NCBI GenBank assembly: GCA_033764725.1
Contig: JANRIR010000005.1
Location: 62,001-126,000, forward strand
Direction of reading: 5' to 3'
Length of the DNA stretch: 64,000 nucleotides
Source of the DNA: RI-43 sp033764725
GTDB lineage: Bacteria > Pseudomonadota > Alphaproteobacteria > Caulobacterales > Aquidulcibacteraceae
In this document: positions 32,363 to 41,206 of the stretch, in pieces
Layout: each line of letters opens with the position of its first letter
Position numbering within the stretch: the first letter of the stretch is position 1
The notes under the pieces: generated by a model
The model's input: the letters and a program-made list of their open reading frames with translations, nothing else
Told to the model about the DNA's origin: nothing
The model's database searches: none
Program-made: the position numbers and the translations under genes

Positions 32363-33781
32363 TTACACAGAGTCGGGCCGGGCATCAGGCCCAAGCAATG
32401 CGCGCGGATTCATCAGCCCCTGGGGATCGAGCGCGCGCTTGAGGCTCCGCATCAGCGCTTGCGCTGTGGGATCCTTGAAGCGGTCGAAATCGGCGCGGCG
32501 CGCCACGCCGATGCCGTGCTCGGCCGAGATCGAGCCGCCGAGGCGCACGGCGGTTTCGTGCACGGCGTCGCTGATCGCGTCGCGCGGGAAGGCGGCCGGA
32601 TCGCCGCCGCGCGCCTGCACGATCGTGTAGTGGATGTTGCCGTCGCCGGCATGGCCGAAAGCCACGATCCGCGCATCGGGCAGCACCGCGCGCACGGCGC
32701 GCTCGGCCTCGTCGAGATAGCGCGCAACCGCGGATACGGGCACGGAGATGTCGTTGCTGATCTGCGCGCCTTCCGGCTTGTGGCCCGCGGACATGTCCTC
32801 GCGCAGCCCCCAGAAGGCGCGCGCGTCCCGCTCGGTTTCCGCGATGAGCGCATCGCGCGCCAGCCCCGCATCGAGCGCCTCGGTCAAAGTCACTTCGAGG
32901 AGCGCGCGCAGGCCCGCGCTTTGCGCCGATTCCAGTTCGATCAGTGCAATGAAGGGCGCATCGGGAAAGGGATCGCGCCGGCCCGCGACATTGCGCACGG
33001 TCATGGCGACGCTCTCGCGGTTCATGATCTCGAACGCCGAGACCGCGCCGGTGCGCGCCTTCACATGATGCAGAAGGGCGATGGCGCGCGGCGCGTCGTC
33101 GACGGCGCATAAGGCGACCTCATGGCCGCGCGGCCGCGGGAACAGTTTCAGGCTGGCGGCGGTGACGATGCCGAGCGTGCCTTCCGCGCCGATCAGAAGC
33201 TGCTTGAGGTCGTAGCCGGTATTGTCCTTGCGCAGGCTTTTCAGTCCGTGAAAAATTTCGCCGTTCGGCAAAACAGCTTCGAGCCCCAAGGTCAGGTCGC
33301 GCATCATGCCGTAGCGCAGCACATGCACGCCGCCCGCATTGGTCGAAATGAGCCCGCCGATCGTCGCCGAGCCTTGGCTCGCGAGGCTCAAGGGAAACAG
33401 CCGATCGACCGCGGCCGCGGCCTCCTGCACGCGCACGAGCGGCGCGCCGGCCTCCACGATCAGCGCATCGTCGATCGGATCGACGGCGCGGATCGCAGTC
33501 ATCCGGTGCAGCGACAACAGCGCCTCGCCCTGCGGAATCTGCCCGCCGACGAGCCCGGTATTGCCCCCCTGCGGCGTGATCGCGACGCCCGCTTCGGCGC
33601 AGGCGCATACGCACGCTGCAACGTCTGCGGTGGTCGCCGGCGCGATCATGAACGGCGTGCGTCCGTGATGGCGCCCGCGCCATTCTTCAAGGCGCGGCGC
33701 AAGCACGCTTGGGTCTTGCGTGAAGCCGCGAGGGCCGAGCAGGGTCGCCAAACGGTCCGCGAGCTGGTCGAGCGTTGTCAT
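32363..33781 (-). CDS. FAD-linked D-2-hydroxyacid dehydrogenase (D2HGDH/GlcD type)
   Basis: This 472-residue flavoprotein has an N-terminal FAD_binding_4 domain (about 40-175; ITPQGGNTGLVGG is the flavin loop) and a C-terminal FAD-oxidase_C domain (about 215-465) with GHAGDGNIHYT and SAEHGIG, which carry metal/substrate histidines. The sequence is closest in style to D-2-hydroxyglutarate dehydrogenases and to D-lactate or glycolate oxidase subunits; substrate choice cannot be made by eye. It passes electrons to an electron carrier. It is upstream of rnhA on the same strand. Confidence 0.9.
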   Translation of the reverse strand: MTTLDQLADRLATLLGPRGFTQDPSVLAPRLEEWRGRHHGRTPFMIAPATTADVAACVCACAEAGVAITPQGGNTGLVGGQIPQGEALLSLHRMTAIRAVDPIDDALIVEAGAPLVRVQEAAAAVDRLFPLSLASQGSATIGGLISTNAGGVHVLRYGMMRDLTLGLEAVLPNGEIFHGLKSLRKDNTGYDLKQLLIGAEGTLGIVTAASLKLFPRPRGHEVALCAVDDAPRAIALLHHVKARTGAVSAFEIMNRESVAMTVRNVAGRRDPFPDAPFIALIELESAQSAGLRALLEVTLTEALDAGLARDALIAETERDARAFWGLREDMSAGHKPEGAQISNDISVPVSAVARYLDEAERAVRAVLPDARIVAFGHAGDGNIHYTIVQARGGDPAAFPRDAISDAVHETAVRLGGSISAEHGIGVARRADFDRFKDPTAQALMRSLKRALDPQGLMNPRALLGPDARPDSV

Positions 33782-33794
33782 AGGCGCAAGTCTA

Positions 33795-34736
33795 TCACGA
33801 CGCGTCGCGTGGCGCGCTGGCGCGGGTCAGGCGATCGCGGATCGCCTCGCCGAGGCCCTCTGCCGGAATTGGCGCGACCGCGATCGCAGCGGGTCCCTCC
33901 GCGTCGAGCGCGCGCAGCATGGCGTAAAGATTCGCCGCCGCCTCCGCGGCGTCGCCGCGTGCGGACAAGTTCGGCGCGCCGGGCGCGGCGAACGCGCCGA
34001 AGCCGAGATAGGCCTCGCCCGCGCGCGGCGCGTCCGCATCGAGGCGCAGCCGCGCGCGCGGCGCGTAGTGCGACGCCAATTGGCCCGGCGCCGAGACGCC
34101 CGCGCCCGCCGCCGCCAACGCGCCGACGATCGCTTCGATGGCCGCGCGCGGAATGGCGCCGGGGCGCAGCAGGGCGGGCGCTGCGCCGGTGCAGCCGATG
34201 ATCGTCGATTCCAGGCCGTGCGCGCTCGGTCCCGCATCGAGGATGAGGTCAACCGCGTCGGCGAAATCGGCCGCGACATGCTCCGCGCGCGTGGCGCTGA
34301 CGCGCCCGGAAAGGTTCGCGCTCGGCGCAACGATCGGCTTGCCGAGCGCCGCGAGCAAATCTTGCGCGACCGCATGATCGGGCGCGCGCAGCGCGATCGT
34401 ATCGAGCCCCGCGCACGCCAGATCGCAGACGACGCCGTCGCCGCGGCGCGGAACCACCAGCGTCAGCGGGCCAGGCCAGAACGCCGCCGCAAGCGCGTCG
34501 GCGGCTGCGGAAAAGTCGCCGCAGGCGCGTGCGGCGTGCGCGTCGCGAACATGCGCGATGAGCGGGTTGAAATGCGGGCGGCCCTTCGCGGCGTACAGGC
34601 GGGCGACGGCCTTGGGATTGGTCGCATCCGCGGCGAGACCGTAGACCGTTTCGGTTGGCATGGCGACCAGCCCGCCGCGCGCCAGGATTGCAGCCGCCTC
34701 GGCGATGCTTTCGGCGTCGGCGCGCACGATCCTCAA
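33795..34736 (-). CDS. tsaC: Threonylcarbamoyl-AMP synthase (Sua5/YrdC type)
   Basis: This 313-residue protein makes threonylcarbamoyl-AMP, used for the t6A37 modification of ANN-reading tRNAs. The YrdC domain spans about 3-190 (GGLVAMPTETVYGLAADATN, AKGRPHFNPLIAHV, KPIVAPSANLSGRVSAT), followed by the Sua5 domain with ALLRPGAIPRAAIE and LASHYAPRARLRL. So it is the long Sua5 form. No ATG is suitable; the start is taken as TTG 34736 in a TTGA overlap with the stop of the upstream b561-YceI gene, or else GTG 34727. Confidence 0.88.
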   Translation of the reverse strand: MRIVRADAESIAEAAAILARGGLVAMPTETVYGLAADATNPKAVARLYAAKGRPHFNPLIAHVRDAHAARACGDFSAAADALAAAFWPGPLTLVVPRRGDGVVCDLACAGLDTIALRAPDHAVAQDLLAALGKPIVAPSANLSGRVSATRAEHVAADFADAVDLILDAGPSAHGLESTIIGCTGAAPALLRPGAIPRAAIEAIVGALAAAGAGVSAPGQLASHYAPRARLRLDADAPRAGEAYLGFGAFAAPGAPNLSARGDAAEAAANLYAMLRALDAEGPAAIAVAPIPAEGLGEAIRDRLTRASAPRDAS

Positions 34737-36070
34737 GGCGCGCGTGCGGCCGTCACCGCGACGCCGACATCGATCGTCGGCGACACCCAATCGCCGGCGG
34801 CGTCGGACGCCTGACCGAGATCGGCCTCAGCCCGGTTGATCTGCGCTGCGCCGCGCATCGTCGCGCGATCGCCGGCGATCGTCAGCGTGAAGGGCAGCGT
34901 CAGCGGGATGGTGCGGTCCTTGATGCGCAGCGCGCCGCGCGCCTCGAAGCGGTCGCCGCCGATGCGGCGGAAATCCTCGGCGCGAAATTCGGCGGTGGGA
35001 TAGCGCGCGACATTGAACCATTCGCCTTGCGGCAATGTTGAGTCATGCAGCGGGTTGCCGTCGGCGGCGCTGGCGGTCTGGATCGTGACGACGACGCGCG
35101 CCGTGGAAAGATCCGCGGGATCGAAGCGGATGTCGGCGGACCACGCGGAGAAGCGGCCTTCGAACGGCGCGCCCGCATGCGTCCCAGAAAAGGTGATTGC
35201 GCTTTGCGCCGCATCGACGCGCCATTGCGGCGCAGCGGCGCCGGGCGCTGCAGACGGCGTTGCGCTGGCGGCGGGTGCGGCGGCGATCGGCGCAACGGTC
35301 GGCGCGGCGGCCTGCTCGACCGGCGCGACAGGGGCGCTGCGCGCCGGCGCGGTCAAGACGCTCGCGATCGCGACGGCGCTTGCGGCGAGGCCCACACCGC
35401 CAAGCGCCAGGATCGCTGCGCGCACAGGCTCGAACGGGCGCGGCGCAGCAACGTCGCCATGCGCGCGCAGTCCAGGGACCATGCGCGTGAGCGTGTCGTC
35501 GCGGTCGACGAGGTGATGCTTGAGCGCGGCCGCCGCGTGCAGCGCCGCCAGTCCCAGCGCGACCCAGGCGAGCTTGGAATGGGCGAATTCCGCAACGCCC
35601 GCGACGCCGGCCCGCACGGCCTGCGATGCTTGCGCCAAACCGAAAAGATGTGGAACCTCAAACACGCCGAACCACAAGGTCGGCACTTGCAGCGGCCGCG
35701 CGTCCGCCGCCGACCATTGCGTCGAGACGTAAATCCAGCCCGACAGCGGCAGGCCGACCATCAGCGCATAGAAACCCCAATGCGTCGCCTGCGCCAGCGC
35801 GCGCTCCCATGGCTTCATCGATTCGGGCAGCGGCGGCGGCGGATTGGCGAGGCGCAAACCGAAGCGCGCCAGGCTCAAGGCCAGCACCGTGAGCCCGATC
35901 GATTTGTGCAGCTGGTAGGCGGAGATCGCGGTCGCCGCCTGGGCGGGATCGCGCACCGCGTCGCCCATCCACCAGCCAAGCGGAATGAGAAAAAGGATCG
36001 CCGCCGCGATCGCCCAATGCAGGACGATCGCAGCGGCGGCGTAGCGGCGCGACGCGGCTTCAGCGGTCAC
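34733..36070 (-). CDS. Cytochrome b561-YceI fusion protein
   Basis: This 445-residue fusion has an N-terminal four-helix cytochrome b561 domain (residues 8-190) with candidate haem histidines H18, H55, H164 and H178. A fifth membrane segment (about 215-240) and an Ala/Pro-rich linker follow, then a YceI domain (283-440). YceI domains are lipocalin-like and bind isoprenoids such as ubiquinone-like lipids, so the fusion could join a quinone carrier to a membrane di-haem cytochrome. The start is GTG 36070, in a GTGA overlap with the YceI lipoprotein gene. It ends coupled to the Sua5-type gene. Confidence 0.85.
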   Translation of the reverse strand: MTAEAASRRYAAAAIVLHWAIAAAILFLIPLGWWMGDAVRDPAQAATAISAYQLHKSIGLTVLALSLARFGLRLANPPPPLPESMKPWERALAQATHWGFYALMVGLPLSGWIYVSTQWSAADARPLQVPTLWFGVFEVPHLFGLAQASQAVRAGVAGVAEFAHSKLAWVALGLAALHAAAALKHHLVDRDDTLTRMVPGLRAHGDVAAPRPFEPVRAAILALGGVGLAASAVAIASVLTAPARSAPVAPVEQAAAPTVAPIAAAPAASATPSAAPGAAAPQWRVDAAQSAITFSGTHAGAPFEGRFSAWSADIRFDPADLSTARVVVTIQTASAADGNPLHDSTLPQGEWFNVARYPTAEFRAEDFRRIGGDRFEARGALRIKDRTIPLTLPFTLTIAGDRATMRGAAQINRAEADLGQASDAAGDWVSPTIDVGVAVTAARAP

Positions 36071-36801
36071 TGCTTGGCGGCTTCCGCGGGCGCAGCGGGG
36101 GCGACCTGCTGCTGGAATTCGCCGTCGAACTCGATCGTCACGGCGTCGCCGAGGAAGCCGGGTTGGTCGCCCTGGCCGAGCCCGAAGCGGCTGCCGAAAT
36201 CGCTGCGGTTGAACGTGCCCCGGGCCGAGAAGCCGATCACGCCGGCGCGCGTATAGGGATGTTGCGCCATCGAGCCGCCATAGGTGACGTCGAAGGTCAC
36301 GGGGCGGGTCTGGCCGAGGAAGGTCAGATCGCCTGTGACGCGTGCGGTGTTGGCGCCGGTCACTTCAACGGCGGTGGAGCGGAACGAGGCTTCCGGAAAT
36401 TGCCCGGTGTTGAAAAAGTTCTCGCTGCGCGAAAGGTCTTCGTCCCAGCTCTGGAACCGCGACTGGGCGTGGGTCTGGCGGTAATTGCCGGAATAATCGG
36501 TGCGCACCGAGCTCGGATCGACGGTGAACGTGATCGACGAGGCCGCGATGTTGGCGGGGTCGAGCGTCAGCGTGGCGGTGTAGCGGGTGAAGCGGGCGAT
36601 GTAGTCGGCCAGGCCCAGATGGTTCACCCGGAACTGGAGGTTGGCGTGGGTCGGGTCGATCGCATACGTCCCCGCCGGGGCGAGGATTTGCGCTGGCGCG
36701 GCGGCGGCGGGGGTTTCGGCCTCTGTCGAGGCTTGTTGGGCCGGCGGCGCGCAGGCCAGGAGGAGGCCGGCGAGTGCGGCGGTCGCGAGGAAGCGGGTCA
36801 T
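36067..36801 (-). CDS. YceI family lipoprotein
   Basis: This 244-residue protein has a lipobox (LAGLLLAC, cysteine 17) after a short signal peptide, an Ala-rich linker and a YceI domain (about 42-230, starting AGTYAIDPTHANLQFRVNHLG). The YceI fold holds an isoprenoid chain in the periplasm. AAGGAG precedes ATG 36801. The gene overlaps the start of the b561-YceI fusion, so the two are cotranslated and probably act together. Confidence 0.88.
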   Translation of the reverse strand: MTRFLATAALAGLLLACAPPAQQASTEAETPAAAAPAQILAPAGTYAIDPTHANLQFRVNHLGLADYIARFTRYTATLTLDPANIAASSITFTVDPSSVRTDYSGNYRQTHAQSRFQSWDEDLSRSENFFNTGQFPEASFRSTAVEVTGANTARVTGDLTFLGQTRPVTFDVTYGGSMAQHPYTRAGVIGFSARGTFNRSDFGSRFGLGQGDQPGFLGDAVTIEFDGEFQQQVAPAAPAEAAKQ

Positions 36802-36916
36802 GGAGGCTCCTTAGGGATAGCGCCGCCGCAGCGGCCGAGATGGATATAGCGCAAGCGCGCGCCAAACACGCGCGTTCAGGTGGAAACGCTGTGTTGCCTT
36901 GTCTAGCCCGGCCCGA

Positions 36917-37600
36917 TCACGCCTTGATGAATTCCGCGTCGATGAGGATCTCCACCTCGTCGCCCACGAACGGCGCCCAGCGGGTGACCCCGAAATCCGA
37001 GCGTCGGATCACGCCGCGCGCGGCGAAGCCCAGCACGTGCTTCTGCCTGATCTGCACGAAGCGGCCGCCATGGAACGTGACCTGCAAGGTCACCGGCCGG
37101 GTGACGCCGTTGAGCGTGAGATCGCCCTCGATCAGGCCGGCAGCCGCGTCCAACCGTTCGGCGCGGCGGGACGTGAAGGTGATCTGAGGCGTCGTTTCTG
37201 CGCCGAGCGCGCGGGCGACTTCGCCGTCGAAGGCGAGCGCGCCGGCGGCGTTGCGCACGCCGGTGGAGACAGACGCCGCGTCCACCGAAGCGGTGATGGT
37301 GGAGGCGGTGGGGTTCTGCGGATCGAAGGTCAGCGCGCCGGCGATGCGGTCGAAGCGGGCGGTGAACAGGCCGACGCTGTTGTGGCGCACGCGCCAGATC
37401 ACGCTGGCGTGGGCGGGGTCGAGCGTATAGGCGCCGGCGGGATGGTCGGCTGCGACCTGCGAGGTTCCCTCAGGCTGCGGCAGCGCGACAGGCGGCGGCG
37501 CGATTGGGCTTGTGGCCAGTGGGCTGGGCGCCTGCGCGAGCGCGGACGGGGCGGCGCAGGCGAGCGCCGCGGCGAGCGCGAGGGCGCGGAACGATCGCAT
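36917..37600 (-). CDS. Secreted YceI family protein
   Basis: This 227-residue protein has a signal peptide (MRSFRALALAAALACAAPSA, cleavage near ALA-QA), a Pro-rich linker and a YceI domain from about residue 55 (AGAYTLDPAHASVIWRVRHNSVGLF). AGGAG lies eight bases before ATG 37600, supporting this start over a longer reading. It is the first of three consecutive YceI-domain genes on the minus strand, 115 bases upstream of the YceI lipoprotein. Its ligand is unknown. Confidence 0.88.
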   Translation of the reverse strand: MRSFRALALAAALACAAPSALAQAPSPLATSPIAPPPVALPQPEGTSQVAADHPAGAYTLDPAHASVIWRVRHNSVGLFTARFDRIAGALTFDPQNPTASTITASVDAASVSTGVRNAAGALAFDGEVARALGAETTPQITFTSRRAERLDAAAGLIEGDLTLNGVTRPVTLQVTFHGGRFVQIRQKHVLGFAARGVIRRSDFGVTRWAPFVGDEVEILIDAEFIKA

Positions 37601-37716
37601 CGGGGTGCTCCTGGTGTCGGCGGCCCGCGCGTGTAGCACGCCGGGCGCATGTGGGGCGAGCCTGTGCAAGCGCGCGGGCGGCGCTATGGTTTCGCCGCCG
37701 CGCCCGGAGATCGCCT

Positions 37717-39444
37717 ATGACCTACGCTGCCCCGATCAAGGACATCCGCTTTGCGCTGGAGGCTTGCGCGGACGTCTGGTCCGCGTGCGCGACGGGGCGT
37801 TTTTCCGAACTCGATTCCGATCTGCTCGGTGCGATCCTCGAAACCGCCGGCGTGCTGGCGGGCGAAACGCTGGCGCCGTTGAACGCCGCTGGCGACCGCG
37901 CCGGCGTTGCGCTCGAGGGCAACGCGGTGCGCACGCCGCCAGGCTTTCGCGACGCCTATGCGCGCTTCGCGGCGGACGGCTGGCAGGGGCTCGCCGCCGA
38001 TCCCGCTTTCGGCGGCCAGGGCCTGCCGAGCGCCGTGGCGCTCGCCGTGTTCGAAATGATCCACAGCGCCAACATGGCGTTCGGCCTCGCGCCGATGCTG
38101 ACGCTTGGCGCCATCGAGGCCTTGAGCGCGCATGGCGACGATGCGCTGCGCGCGGCCTATCTGCCGAAGCTCGTGTCCGGCGCGTGGACCGGCACGATGA
38201 ACCTCACCGAGCCGCAAGCCGGCTCCGACGTCGGCGCGCTGAAAACCAAGGCCGTTCCCGACGGCGCCGGCGCCTACCGCATCACGGGCCAGAAAATCTA
38301 CATCACGTGGGGCGAGCACGATCTGACCGACAACATCATCCATCTGGTGCTCGCGCGTCTGCCCGATGCGCCGCAAGGCTCGCGCGGGGTGTCGCTGTTC
38401 CTGGTCCCGAAATATTTGCCGAACGGCGAAAGAAACGGCGTGCGCTGCATCGGGCTCGAACGCAAAATGGGCATCCACGCCTCGCCGACCTGCACCATGG
38501 TCTACGAAGACGCGCGGGGCTGGCTCATCGGGGAGGAGAATCGTGGGCTCGCCTGCATGTTCACGATGATGAACGCCGCGCGGCTCAATGTGGGCCTGCA
38601 GGGCGTCGCGGTGGCGGAGGCGGCGTATCAAAAGGCGTTGTCGTATGCGCGCGAGCGCAAGCAGGGCCGCGCGGAAGGCGGCGCGGATGCGGCTGCGCCC
38701 ATCCTGATGCACGCCGATGTGCGCCGCATGCTGTTGGCGATGAAGGCCAAGACGCAGGCCGGCCGCGCGATCTGCTACGCCACCGCGGTCGCCGCCGATC
38801 GCGGCGATACTGCGCGCGAGGATGTGCTCACCCCCATCGCCAAGGCCTGGTGCACCGATATGGGGGTGGAGGCCGCCAGCATCGGCGTGCAGGTGCATGG
38901 CGGCATGGGCTTCGTCGAGGATGGCGGGGCGGCGCAATTCTATCGCGATGCGCGCATCGCGCCGATCTATGAAGGCACCAACGGCATCCAGGCGATCGAT
39001 CTGGTGGGGCGCAAACTCGTGGGCGACGGCGGGCGCGAAATGCTGCGCCTGGTGGAGGAGGCGCGCGCCGTCGCCGCCGAAGCCGCCGCGGTGAAGCGTT
39101 TTGCGATGGAGCGCGCCGGGGCGCGTCTGGCCGCCGCCGCCGACGCGCTCGCGGAAGCCACCGCCTACATTCTTTCAGTTTCACAGAACGATCGCCGCGA
39201 TGCGTTGGCCGGCGCTGCGCCCTATCTCAAGCTCGCCGGCGACGTGATCGGCGGATCGCTGCTCGTTTCAGGCGTGCTCAACGCTGCGCGCGCGGGCGTC
39301 GATGGCGCACAGGCCACGACGCAGGAATCGCTCGCCGGCTTCTACGCCGAGACCGTGCTCGCCCAGGCGCCGGCGCAATTGTCCGCGATCACGATGGGCG
39401 CGGCCGCGCTGTTCGACCCGTCCCTCGCCGACCTTACGGTGTGA
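37717..39444 (+). CDS. Acyl-CoA dehydrogenase, DmdC/long-form type
   Basis: This 575-residue flavoprotein has the N-terminal extra segment (about 1-40), the N, middle (GTMNLTEPQAGSDVGALKT, residues about 160-180) and C-terminal dehydrogenase domains, and an extra C-terminal domain as in DmdC-like enzymes. The catalytic glutamate is E419 (IYEGTNGIQA). DmdC acts on 3-methylmercaptopropionyl-CoA, but many relatives oxidise ordinary fatty acyl-CoAs, so the substrate is left open. The start ATG 37717 gives the family N-terminus (MTYAAPIKDIRFAL). It is divergent from the YceI genes. Confidence 0.92.
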   Translation: MTYAAPIKDIRFALEACADVWSACATGRFSELDSDLLGAILETAGVLAGETLAPLNAAGDRAGVALEGNAVRTPPGFRDAYARFAADGWQGLAADPAFGGQGLPSAVALAVFEMIHSANMAFGLAPMLTLGAIEALSAHGDDALRAAYLPKLVSGAWTGTMNLTEPQAGSDVGALKTKAVPDGAGAYRITGQKIYITWGEHDLTDNIIHLVLARLPDAPQGSRGVSLFLVPKYLPNGERNGVRCIGLERKMGIHASPTCTMVYEDARGWLIGEENRGLACMFTMMNAARLNVGLQGVAVAEAAYQKALSYARERKQGRAEGGADAAAPILMHADVRRMLLAMKAKTQAGRAICYATAVAADRGDTAREDVLTPIAKAWCTDMGVEAASIGVQVHGGMGFVEDGGAAQFYRDARIAPIYEGTNGIQAIDLVGRKLVGDGGREMLRLVEEARAVAAEAAAVKRFAMERAGARLAAAADALAEATAYILSVSQNDRRDALAGAAPYLKLAGDVIGGSLLVSGVLNAARAGVDGAQATTQESLAGFYAETVLAQAPAQLSAITMGAAALFDPSLADLTV

Positions 39445-39448
39445 GCGC

Positions 39449-39589
39449 CCCTTCTCCCCTTGTGGGAGAAGGTGGATTGTCGCGAAGCGACAAGACGGAT
39501 GAGGGGTGACGGCGCGAACGCTTGCACCGTCGAGCAAACACCCCTCATCCGGCGCTTCGCGCCACCTTCTCCCACAGGGGGAGAAGGAG
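39449..39589. repeat. REP-doublet palindromic element, copy 3
   Basis: The plan is as in copy 1. The left variable stem is TTGTCGC-GAA-GCGACAA and the right one GGCGC-TTC-GCGCC, both perfect yet unlike those of copies 1 and 2. It lies between the acyl-CoA dehydrogenase and a convergent lipoprotein gene. Confidence 0.9.
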
Positions 39590-39629
39590 TGTTGTGCAAC
39601 ACAAGCGATCTAAGTCGAGCGTTTGGAGT

Positions 39630-40043
39630 TCAAGGGCACGCAACTTCGATGTGGATTGTTTTGATCTCATCATTGATCGTGTAGTCGACGCCGCTAGCGG
39701 CGTAGAGAAATTCCCCCGCGACACAGAGTTGCACGCGGTCAAGCGCGAGCCAGCGAACCGAAACGTCGTGAAGCGTCAAGTAATCGGCAACCAGGGCCGT
39801 GCGCTGCGCAAGAGCGCCACGGCCTTCAAGCAGAAACTCACCCGATATCGATCCTGCCGCGCCGCCGCGCATTGTCTGTCGAAGCACAATGGCCGCGGAC
39901 CGGTCAGCGTTGTGAAATCTGGACTCGACGATGCGCGTATCGGCCGTGCAGGCACACAGAGCGATGCCGAGAGCCATCGCGACACAAATCAGGCGCCGTG
40001 CTAGATGCGGCTGCGTGGTCGCCTTCAATCTCGGCATCGACAT
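39630..40043 (-). CDS. Hypothetical lipoprotein
   Basis: This 137-residue protein of unknown function has a basic N-terminus, a hydrophobic segment (LICVAMALGIALCACTAD) and a cysteine in a lipobox-like ALC/CAC context, so it may be a lipoprotein. The mature part is mixed alpha/beta without a family I recognise. Base composition is noticeably less GC-rich than in neighbouring genes, and it is isolated between two palindromic repeats, which may point to later acquisition or a fast-evolving gene. Confidence 0.55.
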   Translation of the reverse strand: MSMPRLKATTQPHLARRLICVAMALGIALCACTADTRIVESRFHNADRSAAIVLRQTMRGGAAGSISGEFLLEGRGALAQRTALVADYLTLHDVSVRWLALDRVQLCVAGEFLYAASGVDYTINDEIKTIHIEVACP

Positions 40044-40204
40044 GTGAGTTATTCTCGTTGCCTAAGTGCGTTGTCTATCGCCCTCAGCTCGGCCTTTGCG
40101 CAGGCTAGGGCCTATCGCAAGCAAAACACGCTGCGCAGCGCAATCGGATTTTTTGCGCACTGGAATGGGGCCTCACCTCCGCGAGGGCCGAGCGAGTTAT
40201 GTGT

Positions 40205-40237
40205 CTTCCTCTTCTCCCACAAGGGGAGAAGGAGAAG
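40205..40237. repeat. Half copy of the REP-doublet element
   Basis: Only one terminal hairpin is present (CTTCTCCC-ACAA-GGGGAGAAG) with short flanks; the central part and the second arm are missing. It lies just beyond the stop of the zinc peptidase gene. The rest of the 40044-40240 gap shows no gene. Confidence 0.7.
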
Positions 40238-40240
40238 TGC

Positions 40241-41173
40241 TTAAAGCTGCGAATAATCCCGCACCGCGAACGTGTCGCACTGGCGCGGATCGCCGCTGTC
40301 GAAGCCGCGGCGGAACCAGCGTTGGCGCTGCTCGCTGGTGCCGTGGGTGAAGCTCGCGGGCGTGACATAGCCCTGGCTGCCGCGCTGCAGGGAATCGTCG
40401 CCGATGGCGTGCGCGGCGGTGAGCGCTTCGTCGAGGTCGGTCGCGTCGAGCTGGCCGCCGCGATTGGCGTCATGGCCCCACACGCCGGCGAAGCAATCGG
40501 CCTGCAATTCCAGGCGCACCGATTGCTGATTGGCTTGCGGCCCGCCGCGCGCGCCGTCGACGAGCGTGGTTGCCCCGATGATGTTCTGGATGTGGTGGCC
40601 GACTTCGTGCGCGATCACATAGGCTTGCGCGAAATCGCCCGGCGCGTTGAGGCGCTGCGCGAGCACGTCGTAGAAGGAAAGATCGATGTAAAGCTTGTCG
40701 TCGCCGGGGCAGTAGAACGGCCCGACGGCGGATGTGGCGGAGCCGCAGGCGGTGTCGACCGAGCCCGAGAACAGGCGCAGCACCGGCTCGGCGTAATCGC
40801 GCGGCGCGACGCCGCCATAGGTCGGCAACTGGCCGGACGCGAAATGCGCGCTCCAGACTTCTTCAGTGGAGCCGAGCACGCGCGCCACGAACACGCAATG
40901 ATCGTCGCCTTCCGGGCAGCCGCGGGCGACCTCTGCGCCGCCGGCCGGCGCGCCGGCGCTGATGCTTGCGCCTTCGCCGCCGCCGGACAATTGACCAAGG
41001 ATCATGTTGCGGATGTTGGGCGGCGCGAACAACAGCACGAGCCCGATCAGGATGATGCCGCCGAGGCCCAGGCCGCGCATGCGCAGCGGCAGTCCGCCGC
41101 CGCCGCCGCCGCGCGAGCGCACGCCGCGGCCATCCTCGATATTGCCGGACTCGCGTTGATTATCGAGGCGCAT
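40241..41173 (-). CDS. YpfJ-type neutral zinc metallopeptidase
   Basis: This 310-residue protein matches the Zn_peptidase (YpfJ) family: a Gly-rich N-terminus, one membrane helix (about 38-52) and an outer peptidase domain. The zinc motif HEVGHHIQN is at residues 189-197 (H189, E190, H193), and the GPFYCPGDDKLYIDLSFYDVL segment is typical. Four cysteines may form disulfides outside the cytoplasm. The physiological substrate is not known. The MFS gene lies upstream on the same strand, 33 bases away. Confidence 0.92.
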   Translation of the reverse strand: MRLDNQRESGNIEDGRGVRSRGGGGGGLPLRMRGLGLGGIILIGLVLLFAPPNIRNMILGQLSGGGEGASISAGAPAGGAEVARGCPEGDDHCVFVARVLGSTEEVWSAHFASGQLPTYGGVAPRDYAEPVLRLFSGSVDTACGSATSAVGPFYCPGDDKLYIDLSFYDVLAQRLNAPGDFAQAYVIAHEVGHHIQNIIGATTLVDGARGGPQANQQSVRLELQADCFAGVWGHDANRGGQLDATDLDEALTAAHAIGDDSLQRGSQGYVTPASFTHGTSEQRQRWFRRGFDSGDPRQCDTFAVRDYSQL

Positions 41174-41206
41174 GGCGGTTCCTTCAGCAAGCTGCGGGGC
41201 CGGACC

